Assembly: GCA_026413225.1 (NCBI GenBank)
Contig: CM048560.1
Coordinates: forward strand, 11,240,001-11,304,000
Reading direction: 5' to 3'
DNA: 64,000 nt
From: Otis tarda
Taxonomy: Eukaryota > Chordata > Aves > Otidiformes > Otididae
Shown one piece after another: positions 13,601-25,600 of this stretch (within the stretch, counting starts at the first letter, position 1; each line of letters opens with the position of its first letter). Under the pieces are notes generated by a model. It did not search any database. It saw only the letters and a program-made list of their open reading frames with translations, and had not been told where the DNA came from. Made by a program: the position numbers and the translations under genes.

Positions 13601-16600
13601 CCACACTGGCCAAGTTGCAGAAGGCAAAAGCAGGGACTGGGGAGAATGAAGAACTGTCCACTGTAGCAGAAGAGCAGGTTCGGGCCCATCTAAGGAACCA
13701 AAAGGTGACATTGCCAAGCCACTGTCCATCATATTTGAGAAGTCAAGGCAGTCTGGTCAGGTTCCTGCTGTCTGGAAGAGGCGTAACATAACCCTCATTT
13801 TTAAAAAGGGGAACAAGGAAGACCCAGGGAACTACAGGCCAGCCAGTCTCACCTCTGTGCCTGGCAAGGTCATGGAGCAGATTCTCCTGGAAGCCATGCT
13901 AAGGCACATGGCAAATAAGGAGGTGATTGCTGACTGTCAACATGGCTTCACTAAGGGCAAATTGTGCCTGACCAATTTGGTGGCCTTCTATGATGGGGTT
14001 ACAGCATCGGTGGACAAGGGACGACCAACTGACGTCATCTACCTGGACTTACACGCTGGAGGGAAGGGCTGCCATCCAGACCTTGACAGGCCGGAGAGGT
14101 GGGCCCCAGCAAACCTCAGGAAGTTCAACCCAGCCAAGTGCAAGGTCCTGCACATGGGTCAGGGCAATCCCAGGCACAAACACAGGCTGGGCAGAGAATG
14201 GATTGAGACCAGCCCTGAGGAGAAGGACTTGGGAGTGATGGTGGACATGAGCTGGCAATGTGCACTTGCAGCCCAGAAAGCCAACCACATCCTGGGCTGC
14301 ATCAAAAGCAGCATGGTCAATAGGTCGAGGGAGGTGATTCTTTCTCTCTACTGTGCTCTGGTGAGACCCCACCTGCAGTACTGCATCCAGCTCTGGAGCC
14401 CCCAACATAAGAAGGACGTGGACCTGTTGGAGCAACTCCAGAGGAGGCCATGAAGATGATCAGAGAGCTGGAGCACCTCTCCTGTGAGGACAGGCTGAGA
14501 GAGCTGGGGATGTTCAGCCTGGAGAAGAGGAGGCTCCAGGGAGACCTTATAGTGGCCTTCCAGTACCTAAAGGGGGCTACAGGAAAGATGGGGAGAGGCT
14601 GTTCAGTAGGGCCTGTTGTGACAGGAAGAGGGGTAATGGTTTTAAAACAGAGGGAGGTAGATTCAGACCAGACATAAGGAAGACATTTTTTACAGTGAGG
14701 GTGGTGGAACACTGGCCCAGGTTGCCCAGAGAGGTGGTGGGTGCCCCATCCCTGGAAACATTCCAGGCCAGATTGGACGGGGCTCTGAGCAACCTGATCT
14801 GGTGGGAGATGTCCCTGCTCCTTGCAGGGGGGTTGGACTGGATGGGCTTTAAAGGGCCCTTCCAACCCAAATGATTCTCTGATTCCAGGAACAGTGTATA
14901 AACACACACTAGAAATGTGGTATCCAAGTAAACAAAATTCCAAGACTTTCACTACATCATGACTTGCTTATCAAACTCTCCTCTACTTGCTACTGAAAAG
15001 TTACAGTGAAGTTTCAAAAGCAAAAGATAACACAGATTGCCATCAGAATTCACATGGGAGCTGTGAGCACTGCAAAATATTTCAGCAGTCTGTAAACACG
15101 ATGAGCCTTCAGCTGGACTCACATCCCTTTGAAACACTGCTCTTTGAAGCACACACACATAATGCCTAATTATAGCGCCTAGAAGCACGGTAGGCACTTT
15201 GGCTAAGCCAGGCTGACTTCTCACCCTGTAAGAGCGTGAGGTTTCCCGTGCCCGTCATATCCCCAGCCATACGGCTGCCCCTCCTTCCTTTGTGCTGTCT
15301 TTGGCATTCATCCAACCGCAAAGAATGCCGATCCAGCTGAATAAACCAGCAAGAAAAACTTGGGGTTTGGGATCTTCTTTGTTTGGTTAGTTTTCTGCCT
15401 TGTCAGAGAACTGAACCGGATCACAATGTGCTCAGACACCTGATAAATCCGGCTCAGGAAGAGACAGACACTCTCCCTTTCAGCAAACTTCACTCACTCT
15501 GAACTGTCTTATCAAACCCTCCGCCTGTGAAAAAGTGCATCATGCTCATCCTCCTTCACACCAGGCTGCCTCCACACTGGTTTGTCAGCACAGAAACAAT
15601 GGTGTGACAGTACCAGATGGATATACACAGCCTTTGCTGCAAAATTAACTGGATCTTGTGCGTTTCTCTGCCACATACCAGAAGCCAGCATCTTTGCAAA
15701 GCGTTTTCAATTCTGAAACAACCTGGCCCTCTTAAAACATTCCACCCAGGGAACATCTTACTTCTAACACTTTGGATTGTAATGTTCTGCAGAGTGAATC
15801 TTACAATCCTGAATAAACAGGAAATCACTTTCGCTTCAATAATTCAGCAGATGTGTGAAACGGATAAGATATCACAGAGAATGTGAAAGGTGAATGAGAC
15901 CATGAAAGACCTGTCCAAGTGTTACCACAGTGACCAGAGAGCTAAAGTTACTCCTCGCTGGTTCCTGGAATACCAGCTTTTGCAACTTTGACATTTAGGT
16001 GTTCTTCCATGGACTCTCTGGTGTCTAACAAAGCCAGGTCACACCGCAGCCTTCCTCCCAAGATGCTTCCATAAGAGAGGCAGCAGCTACTAACCCCCAA
16101 CTCCTGCCTCAATCCATAACTCAAAACAAATATGACATACATCACTGCATGCGATGGACTTTCATCACCCCTGGTCATAACAAAAACTGCACGCTGCGCA
16201 GAGCTCTGCACCCCCAGCAGAATGTCAGAGAGCAACGACCATTTGACCATGAACACTTACATCAAACTTTTGTCGAACTGAAGAAATTTTTTTCTTTCCT
16301 TTGGGTTTTCCAGGTTTAGTTGCAGAGCCACCCGGCCATGGCAGAGATCCAGCACCTTCTAGAAATTGAAAAGAAAAAAAACCACTCAATATGTGTTGCT
16401 CATTTAGGGTAAGGATGAGACCGTTCACACAGGAGAACACTTAACATTTGGCCCTCAGGTAGGCTTTAACCCAAAACCAACAGCCACGGCCCAGAGGAAG
16501 GACTTCTCGGGGACAATACTCTTTGCAGCCCTTCTCTTCTTTTGTCAGCCCCCTGCCAGCTTGACTCACCCATGATCGATTACTTAAGTACAAATTTCTG

Positions 16601-19600
16601 TCCAGACACCACACAAAAACCCATGGTGGAGGGAGAGAGATAAGCATAGCCTCCAAGAAAAACCAAGGATGGAACAAACAATTTGTTCCATCAGGAATAA
16701 GACAGGCACTTTCCCGGAGCAGGATTCTCCTCCCACCAGCTCCTGGATCAGGTAGTCTGATTCATCTGCCTTTACAGCTCCCCATCAGCTTTAGCAAGCT
16801 TTGCCTCATACTCTTGTTAAACATCATGGCTGGTTGTTCAGGAGAGGGGGGAAGAACTGGAAAGGCCACTGAGCTCAGCAGCAGGACACCACCAATGTGA
16901 GCAGTGAGCTTGTAACTGACCGGAACTGGCCAGCAGCTGATGAAGAGATTCTTGCCTAGTCCCAATAAGTAAGTACACTTGACCACATCCCCATGAGGAG
17001 ACTGCTCAAAAGTTCACTGTTTGACAGCTACACCTACAACAGGCCAAACCACATCCTGGTCATCATACAGCTCTTGGCAAGGACAACCTAGCAGATTTCC
17101 CGCTGACGAATTTACAGGATCCCTGCACAACTCCTTCACTGGGGCTTAAGAAAGCGTAGCATTGCATGTGCGTGTGCTTGGTGACAGTGAAGAAGCGCAA
17201 CTCAAAGACTGGACAGCCCTCTTGTGGCTACAGAAGCAGCCTCTGCTTTGTGTCACCGGTATCCTCCTCCCTTGGTTTTGCACAAAGAGTGAGCACCCTT
17301 TTTCCTCCAGAGCAGAGCGTGCCCTATGCTGGTGTCCCTGCCCACCTCCAGGGAGCTCAGACAACTCAGCTCTGAAGGTACCTCAGTTGCCTCCAAAGTG
17401 GAGGCTGGAGCTCTGCTGCCAGGCGGTGCTGACAGCACAGTGGCATCTCAGACGTCCCCTGTCCGCACCGGAACCAAAGCCAGCATTTGCCATTTCCTCC
17501 GGACCTGGAGGAGCAGGGACAGCAGCCATCCCACGACTCACCATCCACAACTCGGCCAGCCTCAGGCACATTCCCTGAGTACTGACCAACAACCAGCCTG
17601 GGTTCTGTCCTGTTACTGCAGGCTGCCACGGCTCAACACCAGCTTCACGCCAACCTGTGTGCTTACCTCTGGCTCTCACAACTGTGTTTAATTTGCTGTA
17701 ATCAGGAATTCATAACTACAGTTATACTACAACGCTGTTTGTAGGGAATGAGGCTGGCTGGAAGTCCGTGGTTACGCGGAGCTTCCCACACTTATGGCTG
17801 GAGCATGAGCACAGTGTCCTCTGCCACAAAAAAAAAAAAAACAAACCCACACAAACAACTTCTAAAACATGACTTTAAGGATCAGGCTAAACCAGAGAAT
17901 TCAGGTGAAGTTTATGAAGGGTCAGCTACTAAGAAGGGGTTAGAAACAACTTACAGAAACACAAAGATGGCATATTCTCCCTATAAAAACAGTTTCTTAA
18001 AAAGTTTACCTACATCCTATTAGCGAGGTGAAACCAACAGCCTACAACAAACCTTGTTGTCAAAATCTACCAGTCCATTATACAGAATTAAAAGATAATA
18101 AATAAACCCTCTCCAAAAATCATAAAGCTGGCTCACTACTCATCACCACAACACTTCAGTAGAGGCCCTAACAAAGGGGTGTGGGAAGGCACTGTGGACA
18201 ATCACCTGAAGGACCACTCTCACCCTTCATCAAAATCTCAGGACTTATATTTTAGGATCTATCAAAATAACGCTACTTCTCCCACAAGAGGTTTTGCCCT
18301 TTACAAACGAGTTCTTTTTTCTCCTCTGCTCCTTTGCAGCCTCACTTACAAAAAGTATCCCTAGCTAACTGTGTGACCAGATGGCAGAGACGGAGAAAGT
18401 GCAACGGATGGAGACAGAAATAGTAATCAACACCCTTTTATCTGACAATTACAGATTAATAGGTTATAGCAGAGTCTGAATTTTTAAAATGCCTTATTTT
18501 ACAAAAATAATCTCGTAATTTTTAAACTAAATGGCAACTAAATTTTTCGTCTTTGACAGCAGACCTGAAAGATGCAACTTAACTGAATCTCAACTTGCAC
18601 ATTTAACAAAAACTTAGCATAAAACAAGGAAAAGGCGAGATACTATCTCCTATTTCCCATTATAACGAGCCCAGAGCAGAGGTTTTTTAGCTTCTTTTCC
18701 AAGTTTTCATATTACTAAGCCTGACTCGCACTAAATGAAGAAAGCAAAATTTCCCTCTCGTATTCTAAGAAAACCAGTATTTGCCTTCCTGGTCACAAAT
18801 TACAAGGTTGGGTTGGCTCAGATGTGAAACTTCTGAGCTGTTAGCAGCTTTTATTTAATCTTGCTAGCAAGAGAAGTATATGTTAACAAGCCACAGAAAT
18901 GGCTGCTGATACGCCTTCAAAGATGAGCAACAGATAAGAATGGTTTTCTAAGGGCTGCCACCTCTCTCAGCGGTGGCAGCAGCCAGTCCAGACAGAGCGT
19001 GTCAGGTTTCCCTGACATGCTACACCAGCACCGCGCAGGAGGAAAGGATAAAGATACAAACAGACAAAGTCGTGAGGGAGAAAAGCAGCCAGGCGTAGGA
19101 AACAAGCACTTCCCCACCCTCGTTTATTTCATCTTCAGTATTTTATTTATCTTCTTGCAGGGACAAGGGTTTAATCAAATATCTCCAATGACCTTCCTCT
19201 GTCAGCAACTCACACTCCCATTTTCTTACTTTTCATCCCTTCCCAGTTCTCTGGACAGAAGCAGAATATGAAGTTGGAAGCCCTTCAAGCAAAGCCTGTG
19301 GGCAACCCTGATACAACAAAACATTCCTGCTATCCCAGCAAGAGCTCTCATTCTCTGAATCATCTCTTCGTTGGCTCCACATCACTAGTAAATAAATTAA
19401 ATCCTTACATCACTATCTCAAGTGCTTGCAATTGTCTGGTTTATTAAGTTAACATTTAGCTAAGAAGGGAGGTAACAGCTCAAGCAACCTTGCTAACTTG
19501 ATTGCCCGCAATCATCCAACAAACAAGTTTATGCAAGGTAAAGAAAGGCTTTAAGTCGGATTTCCTCTTTATAGAATTTTTTGGGGGAAGAAAAAACCCA

Positions 19601-22600
19601 GACATATAAATTCAGAAAAGCACTTCTGAAAATATTGGTAAAAAGACAATACCAAAAAACCACACTTTTCTTGTTATGGGAAGCGCACCACATCCCTTGG
19701 GCTGGTATAGCCAGCCTAAAATCACCATTAGGGCACTCTCTAGTACTTTGCATGGCATGTTTCTGGGAAGTTCCCCTCTTTGGGAACTTCACAGCTTCCC
19801 AGCTACATTACAGCTGGGTACCACTGAGTATTGGTGGGGGTCTTTACAAGCATGGCTAGTACAGGGAACAACACCATCACCTGTTTCTAAAAAGGGCAGA
19901 GAAGTCAGATTTAGGATTGCTCAGGATCCCGTGGTGCCCTCAGCAGGAGCTTAGCAGAAATTAAAGAACCTGGTCATTCTTTACACCAGAACAGGTGTGA
20001 ACCTTCCTGCCTCTCCACCACCGAGCCCTAAACATCCTGTGCCACACGGGCTGTTGAACTGGGATTTGAAGTTTGCGTGACCAACAGCCTAAGCAGGTGA
20101 GAGGGGGAAATGGAGAGTGTTCTCACAAAGGGTCTGTTCACCCAGTGTTCCCGTATAAGCCTGGGTGGAACCACTACTCCCAGAGGGAGCAAAATTCAGA
20201 TCCACAGATGGGTTTGTTTCCGTGGTTCAACATATGTCATAATCACTCCTCAAAAATACCTCCCCAAGGTTTCCTATTACAAATGCCACAATATCAAGTA
20301 CTCTTTCAATGCCGATCACATTTTTTTTAAAATGCAAACCACTATTTTAAATATTGTTCTTTTCCCCTTGACTCTCTCACACGATGGTGGAAAGTGCATG
20401 CATCAACAACAGCTGGTGTGCCAAGTGCTTCAAGTACACTTTTAAAAAATTACTTGTTTCCACGAATCATGAAGTAAACATAATGGTGAAGACAAAAGCC
20501 TGTTAGTTTCCATTCTCCCGTGGGGAAAAAAAAGAAAAAAAAAGAAAATCACACCAACAGAAAAGTAGCAGGTGTCAGACTGGCATCTAAGGAGAGAGAA
20601 AGAAATCTAGAGACAAATCTGGTATTACACTCGTACTATACTTCCCTCACGTGCTGGGTTTGGCTGGAGTAGAGTTAGTTCTCTTCCTAGTAGCCAGTAC
20701 GGGGCTATGTCTTAGATTTGTGCTGAGAACAGTGTTGGTAACACGGATGTTTTAGTTACTGCTGAGCAGTGCTTACACACCATCAGGGACTTTTCTGTCT
20801 CATCCCACCAGTGAGTGGCTGGGGGTGCACAAGAAGTTGGGAGGGGACACGGCTGGGACAGCTGACCCCCGCTGACCAAAGGGATGTCCCACACTGTACG
20901 ATATGATGCTCAGTACATAAAGCTGGGGGAAGGAGGAGGAAGGGGGGCACATTCAGAGTGATGGTGTTTGCCTTCCCAAGTAACTGTTACGCGTGATGGA
21001 GCCCTGCTTTGCAGGAGATGGCTGAACACCTGCCTGCCAATGGGAAGCAGTGAATGAATCCCTTCTTTTGCTTTGCTTGCACGCACAGCTTTCACTTCGC
21101 TTATTAATTCGTCTTTATCTCAACCCACGAGTTTTCTCACTTTTACTCTTCTGATTCTTTCCCCCATCCTGCCAGAAGCGAGCAGCCGTATGGTGCTTAG
21201 TTGCTGGCTAGGGTTAAACCACGATCGTTTGGTGATTCGTCCAGCAATCGCTCCCACAGAAAAAGTGCCAGCACTGAAAGCTGTAGCTGCTCCTCACTAT
21301 CCCTTGGCAGCGCACTCAAGGGCACACAAACATTGGGGCTCTAAGCTTTCCCAGGTGAATATTGGTCCAGTGTCACCAGAGCCTAGCTCCAAAACCGAAA
21401 TCCTCAAAAAATGAAAACGTCAGGTGATTGCTCCCACAAAAAAAAAATTGCCAGCACTGAAAGCTGTTGCTGCATATTAGAGTCTACTGCTTGTTAGTGG
21501 CTGCTTTTTGCTTTTGCTGCTTACTGTTCTGCTTATCATCTTCCTCTGCTGTGCCTGGGAACATTATGATAACAGCAACGGTGATGCGCCTGGGCTAGTG
21601 TGGCCAGGGCATCGCTGCCATTTCTGTGCTGCTGCACTGGACAGGCTGGAACTCCAGTGCAAACTCAAGTCGAAGGGACTGTGACCTGTGGGTGCGTCCA
21701 CGCAGGAGCAGGACACTCCAAAGTGTCTCTGGCCATGGATAAGCCCATGCCAGAGCAGGTACACCTCGAAGCATCTATGGCCGTAGCTACATCTGTACCA
21801 CAGCAGGTATACCTCTAAAGGGTCCACGGCCATGGATAAGGCCATGCTGGAACAGCGTGGCTCCTCAAAGCAACTGTGGCTGTGGGTAAGTCTTCATGGC
21901 AGCAGGGACACCCCTGGGGAGACTGTGGCTCAGAGATAAGGCTCCACTAGGAGCTCGTACAACCCTAGGGGACTGCAGTTTGTAAGTCCAAGCTGGAGCA
22001 GGGGCAAGGGGAAAGAGTTCATTGTAACGTTAAACCCGATGGTCTGGTCCAAAGGGACCAGAGGTGGAGACTGTAATGGAAATACCTTTAAATTGTTGTA
22101 ACCCAGGATTGGAGTTGCACGTATGGGAATTACTACAGCAAGAACTCCTCGTTGTTAGCCAGGCTAGGAGCAAGGGGAAGAGTTCATTGTGATGTTAAAC
22201 CCTATAACCTAGCCCAAAGGGACCAAGGGTGGAGCTTGTAAGAGATACAGAATCACAGAATGGTTTGGGTTGGAAAGGACAAGCCCATCCAGACCAACCC
22301 CCCCACAAGGAGCAGGGACATCTCCAACCAGATCAGGTTGCTCAGAGCCCCATCCAACCTGGCCTTGAGTGTTTCCAGGGATGGGGCATCCACCACCTCT
22401 CTGGGCAACCTGGGCCAGTGCTCCTCCGCCTCAGTGTAAAACATTTCTTCCTTATGTCCAGTCTGAATCTGCCTCCCTCTATTTTGAAACCATTACCCCT
22501 TGTCCTGTCACAACAGACCCTGCTAAAGAGTTTCTCCCCATCTTTCCTGTAGGCCCCCTTTAGGTACTGGATGACTTGTTGTAGCCCATGATGCGAGCTG

Positions 22601-25600
22601 CATGTTACAGGAATTACTACAGCAGGACCCACCCGACCAACGCAGAACAAGCCTTGCAAGAAGCAGTGCAAGTGCAGCAGTGACCCAACCTGAGCCGGCT
22701 TTGCTGCCCAGTAACTCCACGCAACACACCACCTCTCCTGTCCTGAGTGACCACCATTCACAGATGGAGCCCAAAATCATGGACTAAATGAACTCAATGG
22801 ACATTTTCAAGGGTGGTCCACAGATTAAGGGAATGGTATCTGTGTGTTATATCAAAGGATGGGGGGGGTGTAGTTAATGAGAATGTATTGGATAGCATGG
22901 GACCCAAACATGACACAGATGGCATGGAATAAGGGGTGGAGGATGTGCTGGGTTTGGCTGGAGTAGAGTTAGTTCTCTTCCTAGTAGCCAGTACGGGGCT
23001 ATGTCTTAGATTTGTGCTGAGAACATTGTTGGTAACACGGATGTTTTAGTTACTGCTGAGCAGTGCTTACACACCATCAGGGACTTTTCTGCCTCTCATC
23101 CCACCAGTGAGTGGCTGGGGGTGCACAAGAAGTTGGGAGGGGACACGGCTGGGACAGCTGACGCCCGCTGACCAAAGGGATGTCCCACACCGTACGATAT
23201 GATGCTCAGTACATAAAGCTGGGGGAAGGAGGAGGAAGGGAGGCACATTCAGAGTGATGGTGTTTGCCTTCCCAAGTAACTGTTACATGTGATGGAGCCC
23301 TGCTTTGCAGGAGACGGCTGAACACCTGCCTGCCAATGGGAAGCAGTGAATGAATTCCTTCTTCTCCTTTGCTTGCACACACAGCTTTTGCTTCACCCAT
23401 TAAACCATCTTTATCTCAACCCACGAGTTCTCACTTTTACTCCTCTGATTCTCTCCCCCACCATCCCACCAGGGATGGGGCAAGTGAGCAAGCAGCTGTG
23501 TGGTACTTTGTTACCAGCTGGGGTTAAGCCATGACACCTGGGCTTGCATGTACAATCTGCTAGGCCACACACAGCAGACTGGTAAAATCTACCAGTCAGA
23601 AGCCCAGAAAGTGGTGTCTCAGTACAGACTAGCTCTAGAATCCTTGGGAGACTCTGCACTGATCTGAGGAGAGCAAAACAGACACTCCAGAAGGGGCTAA
23701 CAGTATGTACTGTGAGCTGCAGAGCACTAAATCACATATTTTAAGAACACACATATGATTAAAAACTGATTTTTTTTTTCAAGCTGGCTTATGCAGACCT
23801 GTGGACAAAAAGCCAACAAAAGCCTGCCTAAAAGCACTGGAGGCGACCATTACATTCTGTCACCAATCTGCTAAAGCACTACAAAGAAGGGTTCTTCAAG
23901 GGCTCTGCCCTTGAAGCTTCAATGGGACAACATGAAAAGTCCTTGCAAAGACTTGAAATTAAAAAGGTCAGGCAGGAAATAACAAGCATATGGAAGCCAC
24001 CTGTGGAGCACCACACTGCTTTGCGCAGGGTCTCATACTTTTAACACACTCCCAGAGTCTTGAAAAAGGGCACTGGGGAGCTGGTACAGTTTGCTGACAG
24101 ATCTGAGCTGTTTAAGCCAGGAAAATGAAGCCTGACTCAGCAGCACAAGGCTAAGTGACTGAATAAAGAGACAAATGAAATTCAATACAGTTAAGCACAC
24201 AGCGGTGCACACAGGAGTAAACAAGCCCAACTTCAGTCACACAGCAACAGACTAACCTGACCACTGCCACTCACAAGCAAGACCTTTGGGCTATGACCTC
24301 TCCTTCAACATCCACCTCAGCTCAGTGCTGAGCTCAGAGGATGCAGGCATTCTCTCCCTCCCCCTCCTAATTTAGACTCAGCTACTTCAGGTAATATTCA
24401 CAGCAGAATCACTGTCCTTCTGCTTTCTCTTTATTACGCAGATGTAAGTACTGGAAGTCAAAAGCAAGGCACAGCAAGATTTAGACAGAAGTCTTCTGAA
24501 TTACATGAGTGCAGACTGCTAAAGAGGGCAAGTCTGGGATTCAAAAGGTGTTTGTAAAGGTCAAGAGCAAACAAAGCAAGTCTGGAGGTGGGGGAGGTTA
24601 GCACTTAATTAGCACAGCTGTTATGGTTAAGGACCAGGCACAACACAAAAAGCTGTGTGAACCCATAAAGTTTCCATTTTTTCCTTCCTCTAACTACATC
24701 AGGTACCCTAATAACACGTACAGTTTCTCCTCTCAGAAACTCATCTCTCAGCTCTCAGCCCATTAGAGCTACAGCAATTTTCTCTCCCTTACTATACACC
24801 AGTTTCTTATCTTGAATCACAGCTCGATTGTCCTTCCTATCAGATCTCTGGATTGAGAGTTCTTCCAAAGACCAAACAAAATATATCTTCGAATCCTGAC
24901 GACAGCCATTCTAAATGCTTACAAAGCTAAAAGGCTGGCTATCTGCAGAAGGCTGAGTTAACTGGCCACAGGTCAAATCAAGACCCACTGTAAGCACTCC
25001 CAGTAAGCATTTTTTTAATCAGATACATACTTGATTTCAAGATCAGTCAGGAAAATCCAGCTCCCCAAAGTGATATCCCCAGCAGAAAGAAGAACAAACA
25101 GCATCACCAAATTCAGAAGAGAGAGGATGTGGTAAGCAAAACAGATCAAAGGCAAAGCAGCATCTCCCTTCACACAGAACACACCCAATCCAGAAATCAA
25201 ACCAGCTTATCACACACAGCAATCCAGCACACAGAGCTCATTCATAAAAGCATCCCCGCTGAAATCAGCTGGATCACTACTACTTCGCTACACTGTGCCT
25301 GTGTGGCACAAAGAACATGAATATTAAGGCTCAGAAAAGTGGAGTGCTTTGAACAAAACCCACCAAACATGGCAAAGTTACTGCCCGATGGTTTTTAATG
25401 AGGCTTCTCGGGACTTACCTGGTGCAGAAACCAAGATCTGGCATCGGGTAAGAATCGCCAGGAGGAAATCATTGTGAGAGTGCACTGCATAAAGACAGAG
25501 AGCTCATCAGCAACACATCAGCACCCAGAGGCACCCCCCCCCAAAGCCATCTTAAAAGTAGCTTGCTACACTTTCCACAGTCATGTCTTCCTCACATCCT

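Larger units (their letters stand above)
20652..23536 (+). mobile_element. LTR retroelement of endogenous retrovirus type, non-coding, with two LTRs
   Basis: Two highly similar direct repeats of about 575 and 591 bp, listed separately, bound about 1.7 kb of internal sequence. The right copy is immediately preceded by a purine run, AAGGGGTGGAGGA at 22931-22943, as expected for a polypurine tract. The right repeat begins TG and ends CA. The internal part has no gag, pol or env reading frame; it holds degenerate tandem repeats and a nested antisense CR1. This looks like a non-autonomous or gutted avian element sitting antisense in TADA1 intron 3. I see no clear target-site duplication. Confidence 0.85.
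16359..25418. other. TADA1 intron 3, about 9 kb
   Basis: This largest TADA1 intron contains the LTR element at 20.65-23.54 kb and a possible old CR1 fragment near 24.05 kb. The rest is AT-rich sequence with only short open frames. I see no additional exon, RNA gene or conserved domain in either strand. Confidence 0.6.

Noticed and set aside
13857-14453. A 198-codon open frame resembling a host gene
   Set aside because: Its sequence is the reverse transcriptase ORF2 of a CR1 LINE with an internal deletion, so it was annotated as a mobile element.
20652-21226. Two independent solo LTRs instead of one element
   Set aside because: The second repeat is directly preceded by a polypurine tract and both lie in the same orientation with a plausible internal region, which fits one element. 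The missing target-site duplication keeps some doubt.
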